NCBI RefSeq assembly: GCF_009760405.1
Contig: NZ_WRPP01000003.1
Span: 682,001 to 746,000 of the forward strand
Direction of reading: 5' to 3'
Length of the DNA: 64,000 nt
DNA from: Nocardia terrae
GTDB taxonomy: Bacteria > Actinomycetota > Actinomycetes > Mycobacteriales > Mycobacteriaceae
Of this stretch, positions 18,706-27,765 are shown piece after piece. Each line of letters opens with the position of its first letter. Position 1 is the stretch's first letter. The notes beneath the pieces were generated by a model. It had not been told where the DNA came from. It saw only the letters and a program-made list of their open reading frames with translations, and made no database searches. A program made the position numbers and the translations under genes.

Positions 18706-18731
18706 GAAACACACCAACTGGTATAGTTTTT
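18706..18731. promoter_or_regulatory. ARE-like operator
   Basis: A/T-rich flanks surround an ACCAACTGGT core (18713-18722), with AAACAC on the left and TATAGTTTTT on the right. This layout matches autoregulatory elements of the type AAACATACCAACCGGTTT. It lies 36 bp from the other palindrome. Call by similarity to the remembered consensus only. Confidence 0.5.
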
Positions 18732-18789
18732 CCCGCCCGGGTGCACCGCAGGGGGTGCGCACCCGGGCGATCACGTCGTTTCGGTCCGC

Positions 18790-19640
18790 CTCCCCGCAGC
18801 TTCATCGTGTGGAGCCGCGATCGGCCAGACCGGTCGCGACACGTTCGGGCACTTCAACGATAAGCCGAATCCCGTGCCGCCGGGGCAATCCCGGTTCTTC
18901 GGGAATTCACCAGTCGGTCACCGTACCCGGAAAGCGCACCCAGCGTGAGGTGTACCGGAAAGTCAGTTAGCCAGGGGACCCCCTATCTAAAACCGCAATT
19001 TCCCAGCAATCGTATGGACGATTGGTCCGAATAGACGAATTCGCCCATATGCCACCGATGTTCGGCCTACCGATCTCGACCGCGCGCGACATCCCCATCG
19101 ACGCCGCATCGCCGCCGAGCCGCCGCCCGTCTCCCCGCGGCCGCTCCGACCGGTTCCTGTCCCCCTCCCCAAAAAGGTTGCCACGCATCACCATTGGATG
19201 ATATTCACACCCCATCGCCACGAAACAAACTGAGTGGCAAGGCGATTGCCCGGACCGGCGACAGCGGCGATCAGCGGACGCTTACCGTGAGACTCCGGAT
19301 CCATCGGAGGGTGGGTACGACGAGACCCCACTACCACTCCGCCCCATCCACACTCCGCGCCGACCCCTACAAACCCCCGGGTCCACTTTCTCGCGATGCC
19401 GCACCGACCGGTCCGCACCCTCACAGCCCTACATCGTCTCCCCAACCGGACCCCGTCGGTCAACGAGACCGTCCGATCGGCACGACCGGTCACCCCAACG
19501 GCACATCGCGTCATCCCCTACTCGAACCCCCATCGCGCCCCCGGCGCCGCGACCGGGGCTCGCGCCGCTCCGCGCGAGCATCGGAGAAACCGTCGCGACC
19601 TGCGCAAATATCGTCTGCCAGAGCACAATCGGATACTCGT
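18790..19640. other. Gene-poor stretch, no supported gene
   Basis: About 850 bases between the TetR promoter and tRNA-Lys. Open frames here (for example 19194-19667 plus, 19188-19514 minus, 18967-19221 minus) lack recognisable domains, ribosome-binding sites and the strong third-position GC bias seen in neighbouring genes. The composition is less GC-rich and rich in CCCC and ACCG words. It may be a decayed region or a long regulatory gap; I see no tRNA, CRISPR or IS signature. Confidence 0.6.
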
Positions 19641-19641
19641 T

Positions 19642-19671
19642 TAACAGTTGCGGGGTCCGCACCGTAAACTG
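19642..19671 (+). promoter_or_regulatory. Promoter of tRNA-Lys
   Basis: TTAACA (19642-19647), 18-bp spacer, TAAACT (19666-19671). The predicted start is a few bases before the mature tRNA at 19683. Confidence 0.6.
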
Positions 19672-19682
19672 ACGTCCCGCAA

Positions 19683-19755
19683 GCCCCTATAGCTCAGTTG
19701 GTAGAGCTACGGACTTTTAATCCGCAGGTCCCAGGTTCGAGCCCTGGTGGGGGCA
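19683..19755 (+). tRNA. tRNA-Lys (TTT)
   Basis: 73 nt beginning GCCCCTATAGCTCAG; anticodon loop CTTTTAA (TTT); T-arm GGTTCGAGCCC; acceptor GCCCCTA/TGGGGGC with one mismatch position; discriminator A. CCA not encoded. Confidence 0.94.
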
Positions 19756-19762
19756 CATCTGC

Positions 19763-19794
19763 GAGGGGCCCGGAATCATACCGCCGGGCCCCTC
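19763..19794 (+). terminator. Terminator-like hairpin after tRNA-Lys
   Basis: An 11-bp perfect stem (19763-19773 with 19784-19794) and a 10-nt loop, 8 nt past the tRNA. No T-run, as is common in high-GC actinobacteria. Confidence 0.6.
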
Positions 19795-19888
19795 GCCACA
19801 TCCGCGAATCTGTGGCAATCTGTCCGGATTTCACCTACCGTGACCTGAGTAGAGCTTTTCCCGGGATCCATCACCACAGGCGGAGTTC

Positions 19889-20479
19889 ATGACTTCCTTC
19901 GATGACCTGCTCTCCCAAGTCCCCATCGGTCAGATCGCCGAGAAGCTCGGCGTCGACGAGGCGACCGCCAAGACGGCGGTGACCGCGGCCGTCCCCGTAC
20001 TACTCGGTGGATTCCAGGCACAGGCCGGCAACCCTGAGACCGGTCTCAACCTGGAGAACGAAGTCGCCAACCAGCCGCACGCTCTACTCGACGGCGGTGT
20101 CGACATCGATCAGGTGGACACGAACAACGGCAGCCAGATCGTCGATCAGACCTTCGGCGCCGAAAAGAACACGGTGATCAGCGCTCTCGGCAATGTCGGC
20201 GGCAGTGGCATCAGCCAGGACCTGATGTCCAAGCTGCTCCCGATGCTCGCGCCGATCGTGTTGGCATATCTCGGCAAGAAGGCCCTCGGCGGCGGAGGCG
20301 GCGGCGCGGCCGCCGAATCCGGTGGCGGCGGCATCGGCGACATTCTCGGTAGCCTGCTCGGAGGGGCCACCGGCGGAAACAAGAGCGGCGGTCTCGGCGA
20401 CATCCTCGGCAAGGCCGTGGGCCAGAACGCGGGCAGCGTGCTCGGCAATGTGCTGGGCGGTCTGCTCGGCAAGAAGTGA
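19889..20479 (+). CDS. DUF937 domain-containing protein
   Basis: 196 aa, ATG 19889. The N-terminal helical part 'FDDLLSQVPIGQIAEKLGVDEATAKTAV' and 'LLGGFQAQA' is typical of DUF937 (YidB-like) proteins, followed by Gly-rich repeats with 'GDILGSLLGG' and 'GDILGKAVGQ' that form amphipathic segments. No signal peptide. The biochemical role is unknown. It is monocistronic, ending at a hairpin terminator before desA1. Confidence 0.75.
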   Translation: MTSFDDLLSQVPIGQIAEKLGVDEATAKTAVTAAVPVLLGGFQAQAGNPETGLNLENEVANQPHALLDGGVDIDQVDTNNGSQIVDQTFGAEKNTVISALGNVGGSGISQDLMSKLLPMLAPIVLAYLGKKALGGGGGGAAAESGGGGIGDILGSLLGGATGGNKSGGLGDILGKAVGQNAGSVLGNVLGGLLGKK

Positions 20480-20514
20480 TCGCGCATCGAATGGTGATGC
20501 GCGGCTAACGAACG

Positions 20515-20550
20515 ACGGCCCATGGCGATACACCCCTCGCTGTGGGCCGT
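20515..20550 (+). terminator. Terminator after DUF937 gene
   Basis: 8-bp stem ACGGCCCA (20515-20522) with TGGGCCGT (20543-20550), followed by TGTCTT. A smaller hairpin (20482-20488 with 20496-20502) precedes it. Confidence 0.65.
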
Positions 20551-20589
20551 TGTCTTATGACATCTCTCACCTAGACCGCAATGCTGCGC

Positions 20590-20625
20590 ATGTGAGTTTC
20601 ACATCACCCTACGGTCACGTAAGGT
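20590..20625 (+). promoter_or_regulatory. desA1 promoter with overlapping palindromic operator
   Basis: The palindrome ATGTGAGTTTCACAT (20590-20604) overlaps the expected -35 position of a promoter whose -10 box is TAAGGT (20620-20625), 64 bp upstream of desA1. A repressor binding here would block desaturase transcription. The identity of the factor cannot be told from this window. Confidence 0.5.
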
Positions 20626-20689
20626 ATGGGCCGCGGCGGCAGGCCGGCGAGGGTACGACAGCACGACGCACGATACGAAGGGCACATAT

Positions 20690-21673
20690 ATGGCAAAGGA
20701 TCTGACTCAACTCGAGCTACTGCGGGAGTTGGAGCCGGTTGCCGCGGAGAACGTCAACCGCCACCTCTCCCTGGCCAAGGAATGGCACCCGCACGATTAC
20801 GTGCCGTGGGACGAAGGGCGCAACTTCGCCGCCATGGGCGGCATTGACTGGGATCCCGAGCAGTCGAAGCTGAGCGAGGTCGCCAAGGCGTCCATGATCA
20901 CCAACCTGCTCACCGAGGACAACCTGCCCTCCTACCACCGCGAGATCGCCGAGAACTTCTCGCAGGACGGCGCCTGGGGCACCTGGGTCGGTCGCTGGAC
21001 CGCCGAGGAGAACCGGCACGGCATCGTGATGCGCGACTACCTGGTCGTCACCCGCGGCGTCGACCCGGTCGCCCTCGAGCAGGCCCGCATGGTTCACATG
21101 ACCAACGGATTCGCCTCTCCCACCGACCAACTCGAGCACCTCGGCAACGCCGGGTTCCTCTACTCGGTGGCGTACGTGACCTTCCAGGAGCTGGCCACCC
21201 GCGTCAGCCACCGCAACACCGGCCGGGTCTGCGACGACCCCATCGCCGACCGCATGCTGCAGCGCATCGCCGCCGACGAGAACCTGCACATGATCTTCTA
21301 CCGCAACATGTGCGGTGCGGCGCTGGATCTCTCGCCCGACCAGACCCTCGAGGCCATCACCCTGATCCTGGAGAACTTCCAGATGCCCGGCGCCGGAATG
21401 CCCAACTTCCGCCGCAATGGCGTGCTGATGGCCAAGCACGGCATCTACGACCTGCGTCAGCACCTCGAAGAGGTGGTCAACCCGGTCCTGAAGAAGTGGC
21501 GGATCTTCGAGCGCGACGACTTCACCGCGCGCGGCGAACAGACCCGCGAGCGTCTGGGCCTGTTCCTCGAGAAGCTGGGCAAGGACGTCGTGAAGTTCGA
21601 GGAACAGCGCGATCGCATGCTGGCCCGCGAGGCCGCCAAGCGCGAGAAGGAACTGGCTGCCACCGGCAGCTAG
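20690..21673 (+). CDS. desA1: Acyl-[acyl-carrier-protein] desaturase (DesA1-like)
   Basis: 327 aa, ATG 20690. Soluble di-iron stearoyl-ACP-type desaturase. Carboxylate/His ligands are visible: 'TEDNLPSYHRE', 'TAEENRHG' (EENRH, first ExxH) and 'AADENLHMIF' (second ExxH). Mycobacterial DesA1 introduces a double bond into long acyl-ACP chains used for mycolic acid precursors. In M. tuberculosis desA1 sits at the end of the same gene block. It is probably regulated through the palindrome over its -35 box. Confidence 0.92.
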   Translation: MAKDLTQLELLRELEPVAAENVNRHLSLAKEWHPHDYVPWDEGRNFAAMGGIDWDPEQSKLSEVAKASMITNLLTEDNLPSYHREIAENFSQDGAWGTWVGRWTAEENRHGIVMRDYLVVTRGVDPVALEQARMVHMTNGFASPTDQLEHLGNAGFLYSVAYVTFQELATRVSHRNTGRVCDDPIADRMLQRIAADENLHMIFYRNMCGAALDLSPDQTLEAITLILENFQMPGAGMPNFRRNGVLMAKHGIYDLRQHLEEVVNPVLKKWRIFERDDFTARGEQTRERLGLFLEKLGKDVVKFEEQRDRMLAREAAKREKELAATGS

Positions 21674-21706
21674 CGCCTGCGTGCCGCCTCCTCGCCGGAA
21701 CACCGC

Positions 21707-21740
21707 ACGGCCCCTCCGGATTTCGATCCCGAGGGGCCGT
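21707..21740 (+). terminator. Terminator-like hairpin after desA1
   Basis: A 10-bp stem (ACGGCCCCTC 21707-21716 with 21731-21740), 34 nt past the stop codon; no T-run. Confidence 0.55.
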
Positions 21741-21811
21741 CGCGCACGACTCACAGGAAGCTCCCCGGAATTACCCAGTCCGGTCCGGGGCGGGAAACCG
21801 AACATGGAGAC

Positions 21812-22585
21812 ATGAGCCTCGAGACCCGGGTCGGCGCCGCGAATGTGGTGCTGCTGCACGGGCAACCGGGTGACCGCACCGACTGGGACGCGGTGACCGC
21901 CCGGCTGCCCGGCTCGGTGACGCCCATGGCGCTGGATCGCCCGGGGTACGGCGACAATCCGGATCCGGCCGGATCCATCGAGGACAATGCCCGCTGGCTG
22001 CTCGCCCGGCTCGACGAGGCCGGCGTGGAAAGCGCCGTGCTGGTGGGGCATTCGTACGGCGGGGCCGTCGCGCTGGCGGTCGCGGCGCTGGCCCCCCGGC
22101 GGGTGCGCGGGCTGGTGCTGGTCGCCAGTGTCGGGCCCGGCTGTCTCAACACCTGGGACGAAGTACTCGCCGCACCGGTCGCGGGCGCGGCACTCGCTCT
22201 GACGGCCTGGTCGGTGCTGCCGTGGCTGGCGCGGAAGGGCTTGGACCACAATCCCTCCTGGATCGGGGTGCCCGCGGTGCTGGGCCACCTCGCCGGAATC
22301 CACTACCGGCACGGGCAGCTCTGGCGCAGCTTCCTGACCGAACAGCGCGAAATGTTCGAAACGCTGGAACAGTGGACCGCGCGACTCTCCGAGATCCGCG
22401 TTCCGGCCTTGATCCTCGCCGACCCGGCCGATAGGGTCGTGCCGATCTCCACCACCCACGCCCTGGGCTCGCAATTGCCCTGTGCCCGAATCGAACTGGT
22501 CAGCGGGGGTGGCCACCACCTCCCGCGACGGCTGCCCGGCGTCGTGGCCGCCCGGATTGGCGCCTTTGTCGACTCGCTGGACTGA
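21812..22585 (+). CDS. Alpha/beta hydrolase fold protein
   Basis: 257 aa, ATG 21812. 'VVLLHGQPGDRTDW' (oxyanion-hole HG), nucleophile elbow 'GHSYGG' near residue 86, acid region 'LILADPADRVVP' and catalytic His in 'VSGGGHHLPR' are all present, so the triad looks complete. A hydrophobic cap segment lies around 128-140. Substrate unknown. The next gene starts 4 bp after its stop, suggesting one transcript. Confidence 0.8.
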   Translation: MSLETRVGAANVVLLHGQPGDRTDWDAVTARLPGSVTPMALDRPGYGDNPDPAGSIEDNARWLLARLDEAGVESAVLVGHSYGGAVALAVAALAPRRVRGLVLVASVGPGCLNTWDEVLAAPVAGAALALTAWSVLPWLARKGLDHNPSWIGVPAVLGHLAGIHYRHGQLWRSFLTEQREMFETLEQWTARLSEIRVPALILADPADRVVPISTTHALGSQLPCARIELVSGGGHHLPRRLPGVVAARIGAFVDSLD

Positions 22586-22589
22586 CCCG

Positions 22590-23468
22590 ATGCGCGGCAC
22601 CCTGGTCGCGGTGCGCGAACGCGCGCTGACCCAGTTCCACACCGAACGCCGGCATCCCGCGCCCCGGCCGATCGATCCCGGGCTGCCGCTGTGGCGGCAG
22701 GTCGCCGGCGAGGTCCGGTGGTCGTTCACACCACCCGCGCTCTGGCTCGAGGGCGTCGGCGCGAATGTGGTGCTGTCGGGGCTGTTTCTGCTCGTCTCGC
22801 CGCTGACCCTGCACCGGCACGGCTGGGTGGTGCTGGTCGGCGTCTACTTCGCGACCTTCGTGCTGGCCGACGTGACCACCACCAATGTGCTCGGCGTGGA
22901 CGCCGACCGGACCCGGCTCAGCCTGGCCGCCGGGTTGCCGCTGCATCGGATCCTCCTGGTCAAGAACCTCGTGCTGCTGGTCATCGTGGGACTGCCGACC
23001 CTGCTGGCCACGGCCGTGCTCACCGCGACCACCGGCACGCGCACCACCGGCACGCACACCGCGACCGGCACGCACGCGAGCGCCGCCGCCTCGCACGCGC
23101 TGATGCAGCGGACGGGAGTGACGGTCGCCGATGTGGCGCTGCCGATCCTGGTGTGGCTCGGCGTCGGCAACATCGTCTCCGTCCTGCTCGCGGTGCGCCC
23201 CCGCGCGCTCGGGCAGCGTTGGGCCGCGCGCCGTGATCGGCGCACCACCCTGCCCTGGCTGACCCACCTGGCGCTGCCGTACGGGCTCTACTACTTCGTC
23301 AGACCGATCGACGGCGAGCAACGCGCCATCCTCGGCTACCACCTCGGCCGCTCGATGACGGGCGATACACGCGCCGCGATCCACCTCGGCGTCGGGCTCT
23401 CGGTGTGGCTGCTCGGCACCGTGATCGCCGTCGCCGTGGTGCGCCGGCGCGGGCTGCGCGTGTGGTGA
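22590..23468 (+). CDS. Membrane protein of unknown function
   Basis: 292 aa, ATG 22590, 4 bp after the hydrolase stop. About six hydrophobic segments are visible, including 'GLFLLVSPLTL', 'VLVGVYFATFVLADV', 'NLVLLVIVGLPTLLATAVL' and 'VWLLGTVIAVAVV'. Midway there is a Thr-His-Gly low-complexity loop ('TGTRTTGTHTATGTHAS', about 151-167). The layout resembles ABC-2 permease-like proteins, but no ATPase is adjacent. Function not assigned. Confidence 0.6.
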   Translation: MRGTLVAVRERALTQFHTERRHPAPRPIDPGLPLWRQVAGEVRWSFTPPALWLEGVGANVVLSGLFLLVSPLTLHRHGWVVLVGVYFATFVLADVTTTNVLGVDADRTRLSLAAGLPLHRILLVKNLVLLVIVGLPTLLATAVLTATTGTRTTGTHTATGTHASAAASHALMQRTGVTVADVALPILVWLGVGNIVSVLLAVRPRALGQRWAARRDRRTTLPWLTHLALPYGLYYFVRPIDGEQRAILGYHLGRSMTGDTRAAIHLGVGLSVWLLGTVIAVAVVRRRGLRVW

Positions 23469-23540
23469 CGCCTGTGACCGGGGGCACTGTGCGGGGTACG
23501 CGGCTCTGGGCGGCCGCGCCCGGATGAGACACTGGACGGC

Positions 23541-24689
23541 GTGACTGCCTCGATCCAAGCGCCCAAGACCGAGTTGCGGATCGGGCCCTACCCGCTCGAT
23601 CCGCCGGTGGTGCTGGCGCCGATGGCGGGCATCACCAATGTCGCGTTCCGCACCCTGTGCCGCGAGTTCGGCAGCGCCACTTCGCTGTACGTCTGCGAGA
23701 TGATCACCGCGCGGGCCATCGTGGAGCGCAACGAGAAGACGCTCAACATGATGGCCTTCGGGCCCGATGAGTCGCCGCGGTCCATGCAGCTCTACGGCGT
23801 CGATCCCAAGACGCTCGGCGAGGCCGTGCGCATCGTGGTGGGCGAGGGCTGGGCCGATCACATCGACATGAACCTGGGCTGCCCGGTCCGCAAGGTGACC
23901 CGGCTCGGCGGCGGCTCCGCGCTGCCGTACAAGCGGCGGCTGTTCCGCGAGATCGTGCGCGAAATGGTGAGCGCCGCGGGCGATGTGCCCGTCACGTTCA
24001 AATTCCGCATCGGCATCGACGACGAGCACCACACCTACCTCGACACCGGCCGGATCGCCGAAGACGAAGGGGCGGCGGCGGTTTCGCTGCATGCCCGCAC
24101 GGCCGCCCAGCTCTACTCCGGGCAGGCCGACTGGAGCGCCATCGCCCGGCTCAAGGAGACCGTCACCGGCATCCCGGTGCTCGGCAACGGCGACATCTTC
24201 ACCGCCGACGACGCGCTGCGCATGATGGCCGAAACCGGTTGCGACGGCGTGGTCGTCGGCCGCGGCTGCCTGGGCCGGCCATGGCTGTTCGGCGAGCTGA
24301 GCGCCGCCCTGCGCGGCGAGCCGATTCCCGCGGGCCCCACCCTCGGCAAGGTCGGCGAGATCCTCTACCGCCACGCCGCGCTGCTCGTCGAGCACGACGG
24401 CGAGGACAAGGCCATGCGCGATATCCGCAAGCACATGGCCTGGTATCTGATGGGTTTCCCGGTGGGGTCGGCGTTGCGCCGGCAGTTCGCCACCGTCACC
24501 AGCCTGGCGCAGATCGGCGATCTGGTCGGGCAGCTCGATCCGGACGTGCCGTTCCCGGAGGACGCGCTCGGCCCGCGCGGGCGGCAGGGGTCGCCGCAGA
24601 CCAAGGTGGCCCTGCCCGACGGCTGGCTCGACGATCCCGAGGACGCGACCGTGCCGACCGCGGCCGACGTCATGCATTCGGGCGGCTGA
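23541..24689 (+). CDS. dusB: tRNA-dihydrouridine synthase (DusB-like)
   Basis: 382 aa, GTG 23541. FMN-dependent TIM barrel reducing uridines in tRNA. 'VLAPMAGITN' (FMN binding), catalytic Cys in 'MNLGCPVRKV', 'TFKFRIGID', 'LHARTAAQLYSG', 'VLGNGDIFT' and 'GVVVGRGCLGRPWLF' are the family signature blocks, in order. The C-terminal RNA-binding helical part is intact. Neighbour of the LCP gene, as in mycobacteria. Confidence 0.92.
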   Translation: MTASIQAPKTELRIGPYPLDPPVVLAPMAGITNVAFRTLCREFGSATSLYVCEMITARAIVERNEKTLNMMAFGPDESPRSMQLYGVDPKTLGEAVRIVVGEGWADHIDMNLGCPVRKVTRLGGGSALPYKRRLFREIVREMVSAAGDVPVTFKFRIGIDDEHHTYLDTGRIAEDEGAAAVSLHARTAAQLYSGQADWSAIARLKETVTGIPVLGNGDIFTADDALRMMAETGCDGVVVGRGCLGRPWLFGELSAALRGEPIPAGPTLGKVGEILYRHAALLVEHDGEDKAMRDIRKHMAWYLMGFPVGSALRRQFATVTSLAQIGDLVGQLDPDVPFPEDALGPRGRQGSPQTKVALPDGWLDDPEDATVPTAADVMHSGG

Positions 24690-24907
24690 ACCACACCGCT
24701 TCGGCTCGATCTGGATAACGCCCGGCGCGCTACCCGGTCCTGCGGCGCGACCCTGGCACACTTTCCGAGGCACGCCTCGGGACTCCCGGAGCACTCGGAC
24801 ATAACGGAAAAAGCGCACCCACCTGCGATGGACATACGTTCGAGTGGTCCATCGTGGCGAAATCGTTATCATGGCCCTCGGTACCAAGAGCAAAGTGAGG
24901 TTCGTTG

Positions 24908-26920
24908 GTGGGTGACGATCGGTACGGGCGCACGCCACGACCCGGCGGACCCGCCCCCTGGGAGCGCTATTCCGCGGACGCACAGCCCATTTCGGTACAG
25001 GATCTCGTCGATCGGGTGGACAGCGAGCGCCAGACCCGCCGCCGCCACAAGGCCGAGGCCGAGAGCACCGGCGAACCGGTCGGCGCCGAGCCCGCGCCGC
25101 CCGCCGAGCCCGCACCGCCCACCGCGATCACCGGATCCCAGCGGACCGTCCGCGACACCAGTCACCTACGCCGGGTGGTGAACGCGCCCGGCACCGGAAG
25201 CAATCGCGCGGTGCCGCGGCCCGATCCCACCGCCGATCCGGTCACCGAGGAACTTCCCCCGATCACCGAGAGCACCCCGCCGCCCTCGCCCCCGCCCTCC
25301 GAGCGGGTCAAGGCGCTGCTCGCGAGAAAGGTCAAGTCCCCCGCCGACTATCCGACCACCGCACTGCCCGCCGCGGTGGGAGCCGAACCGGCCAAACGGA
25401 TTTCACCGGCGCAGCGGCGCCGCAATCGCCGCGCACGGCTGGCCGGACGCGCCGCCCTCGCCGTGGTCGCCGTCGTCGCGCTGATCATCACCGGCGGCGG
25501 CTGGAGCTACCTGCGCGCCAAAGACAACAATTTCCAACAGGTTTCCGCCCTCGACGACAACTCCCCCGACGTGGTCGACGCCGACGGTCAGACCGGCGAC
25601 GAGAACTTCCTCATCGTCGGCACCGACACCCGGGCGGGCGCGAACGGCCAACTCGGCGCGGGCACGGAGGCCGATGCCGATGGCGCGCGCTCCGACACCG
25701 TCATGCTGGTCAACATTCCGGCCAACCGGGCGCGGGTGGTGGCCGTGTCGTTCCCACGCGACCTGGACGTCACCCGCCCGGACTGCGAGGGCTGGGACAA
25801 CGGAAAGGCCGCCTACACCGGCCAGAAGTTCGTCGGCGCGGCGGGCGACAAGCTCAATGCGACCTATGCCCTCGGCGGGCCCAAATGCCTGACCAAGGTG
25901 ATCACCAAACTCTCCGGTCTCAAGATCAACCACTTCGTCGGCATCGACTTCTCCGGGTTCGAGTCCATGGTCGACGTGGTCGGCGGCGTCGAGGTGTGCA
26001 CCACCAAGCCGCTGGTCGACGAGATCCTCGGCACCGTGCTCACCACGCCGGGCAAGCAGGTCGTGAACGGCTCCACCGCACTGGACTACGTGCGCGCCCG
26101 CCACGTCTACGGCGAGGAGCGCAGCGACTACGACCGCATCAACCGGCAGCAGCGCTTCCTGTCCTCGCTGCTGCGCAGCGCGCTGTCGAGCAAGGTGCTC
26201 TTCGACCCGGGCAAGCTCAACGGGTTCATCAACGCCTTCGCCCAGCACTCCTTCATGGACAACGTCAGCACCAAAGACCTGCTGACACTGGGCCGTTCAC
26301 TGCAGAAGATGCAGGCCGGGAACATCACCTTCCTGACCGTCCCGACCGCGGGCACCACCTCCTACGGCAACGAGATTCCGCGCGAGTCCGACATCAAGGC
26401 CATCTTCCGGGCCGTCATCGACGACCAGCCCCTGCCGGGCGAGAAGAAGACCGACAGCCCGGCGACCACCACCGGCGCGGCGCCCACCGCCAAACCCAAG
26501 CTGACGGCCGTGGATCCGAGCACCGTGTCGCTGCAGGTGTCCAACGGCTCGGGCCAGGCGGGCATCGCCGGCACCACCGCGACCAAACTCGCCAATCAGG
26601 GCTTCGGGATCTACAGCACCGGCAACTACGCCGACGGCACCTCGGCCAAGACCAAGGTCCGCTACTCCAGCGGTCACGAGGCCGAGGCCGCCACCGTGGC
26701 CAGCGCCCTTCCGGGCGCGGTGCTGGAGCCCGCGAGCGGGCTGGGCAGCATTGTCGAGGTCGTGGTGGGCACCGATTTCGCGGGCACGGTGAAGGCGCCC
26801 ACCACCTTCGGCCAGACACTGCCCGACACACCGAGCGATACCGGCGGCCCCAGTGCGGCACCGGTCACACTCCCCTCCGACCTGGAGCACGTGAACGCCG
26901 CTGACGACCTATGTAAGTGA
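24908..26920 (+). CDS. LytR-CpsA-Psr (LCP) family cell-wall ligase
   Basis: 670 aa from GTG 24908; an in-frame TTG at 24905 is the alternative, both behind GTGAGG. Order: a long disordered Pro/Ala-rich cytoplasmic part (1-175), a membrane helix ('LAVVAVVALIITGGGWSYL', about 184-202), an LCP catalytic domain (about 230-420: 'GTDTRAG', 'DTVMLVNIP', 'VAVSFPRDLDV', 'DYDRINRQQRFLSSLL'), and a LytR_C domain (about 535-615, 'VSNGSGQAGIAGTTATKLA'). LCP enzymes transfer lipid-linked polymers to peptidoglycan; in mycolata this is arabinogalactan. Located outside the membrane. Confidence 0.9.
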   Translation: MGDDRYGRTPRPGGPAPWERYSADAQPISVQDLVDRVDSERQTRRRHKAEAESTGEPVGAEPAPPAEPAPPTAITGSQRTVRDTSHLRRVVNAPGTGSNRAVPRPDPTADPVTEELPPITESTPPPSPPPSERVKALLARKVKSPADYPTTALPAAVGAEPAKRISPAQRRRNRRARLAGRAALAVVAVVALIITGGGWSYLRAKDNNFQQVSALDDNSPDVVDADGQTGDENFLIVGTDTRAGANGQLGAGTEADADGARSDTVMLVNIPANRARVVAVSFPRDLDVTRPDCEGWDNGKAAYTGQKFVGAAGDKLNATYALGGPKCLTKVITKLSGLKINHFVGIDFSGFESMVDVVGGVEVCTTKPLVDEILGTVLTTPGKQVVNGSTALDYVRARHVYGEERSDYDRINRQQRFLSSLLRSALSSKVLFDPGKLNGFINAFAQHSFMDNVSTKDLLTLGRSLQKMQAGNITFLTVPTAGTTSYGNEIPRESDIKAIFRAVIDDQPLPGEKKTDSPATTTGAAPTAKPKLTAVDPSTVSLQVSNGSGQAGIAGTTATKLANQGFGIYSTGNYADGTSAKTKVRYSSGHEAEAATVASALPGAVLEPASGLGSIVEVVVGTDFAGTVKAPTTFGQTLPDTPSDTGGPSAAPVTLPSDLEHVNAADDLCK

Positions 26921-27030
26921 GCGGTCGTCCGGTGGGCCGGAACTGCGGTGACTTTGCTGAAACAGACCGGCACCGACGGTTAACCCACCGTTGGTGACTT
27001 GGTCAGCGCCGCGCACTAATGTCTTGACTC

Positions 27031-27702
27031 ATGCGTGTCATCTACAACGAACAAATGGCCGAGCTCGCCGATCTGCTGGGCGGCATGGCCGGGCTCGCCG
27101 GATCGGCGATGGAGCGGGCCACCCAGTCCCTGCTCACCGCCGATCTCGAGCTCGCGGAGCAGGTGATCAGCGAGTACGACCGGATCGCCGAGATGATCAC
27201 GCTCGCCGAGGAGAAGGCCTTCGCGCTGCTGGCCCTGCAGGCTCCGGTCGCCGGAGATTTGCGGCAGGTGGTCAGCGCCATCCAGATCGTCTCCGATGTG
27301 AACCGGATGGGCGTGCTCTCGCTGCACGTGGCCAAGATGACCCGTCGCCGCTTCCCCGCGCACGCCGTGCCGGAGGCCGTCAACAGCTACTTCGCCGAAA
27401 TGGGCCGGGTCGCGGTGAAGATGGGCGCCACCGCCAAGGAGGTGCTGGAGTCCCGCGATCCCGAGCGGGCCGCCAAGCTCACCGACGACGACGAGGCGAT
27501 GGACGACCTGCACAAGCACCTGTTCACGCTGATCATGGACCGTGATTGGCAGTTCGGTGTGGCGGCGGCCGTCGACGTGGCGCTGCTCGGGCGCTACTAC
27601 GAGCGCTTCGCCGACCACGCCGTCGAAATCGGCCGCCGCGTCGTCTTCCTCGTCACCGGCGTGCTGCCCCCGGACCCGGATTCGGAGAAGGAGAGCATCT
27701 AG
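27031..27702 (+). CDS. phoU: Phosphate-transport regulator PhoU
   Basis: 223 aa, ATG 27031. Two repeats of a three-helix PhoU bundle with the metal-binding style motifs 'EYDRIAEMI' and 'YYERFADHAVEIGRR'. PhoU links Pst transporter activity to the SenX3-RegX3/PhoR-type sensor. TAATGT (27017-27022) 8 nt before the ATG suggests a nearly leaderless transcript. The pstSCAB operon lies 2 kb away on the opposite strand, split from it by a drug exporter gene. Confidence 0.9.
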   Translation: MRVIYNEQMAELADLLGGMAGLAGSAMERATQSLLTADLELAEQVISEYDRIAEMITLAEEKAFALLALQAPVAGDLRQVVSAIQIVSDVNRMGVLSLHVAKMTRRRFPAHAVPEAVNSYFAEMGRVAVKMGATAKEVLESRDPERAAKLTDDDEAMDDLHKHLFTLIMDRDWQFGVAAAVDVALLGRYYERFADHAVEIGRRVVFLVTGVLPPDPDSEKESI

Positions 27703-27765
27703 CTCTCCGGGGCAAGACCCTGAAACCCCTCTCCCAGGGCCCAGGGCGAAGCCCTGAAAAGCCAA

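Noticed and set aside
18735..18768. Hairpin upstream of the TetR gene as a terminator
   Set aside because: The 10-bp stem has a T-run on the wrong side in both directions and lies in the promoter region, so it is more likely part of the regulatory region.
19194..19667. 157-codon plus-strand frame in the gene-poor stretch
   Set aside because: Pro/Arg/Ser-rich, no ribosome-binding site, weak codon bias, and it runs into the tRNA-Lys promoter.
20717..22729. Minus-strand open frame spanning desA1 and the hydrolase
   Set aside because: It crosses two well-supported plus-strand genes and their intergenic terminator; translation lacks domains.
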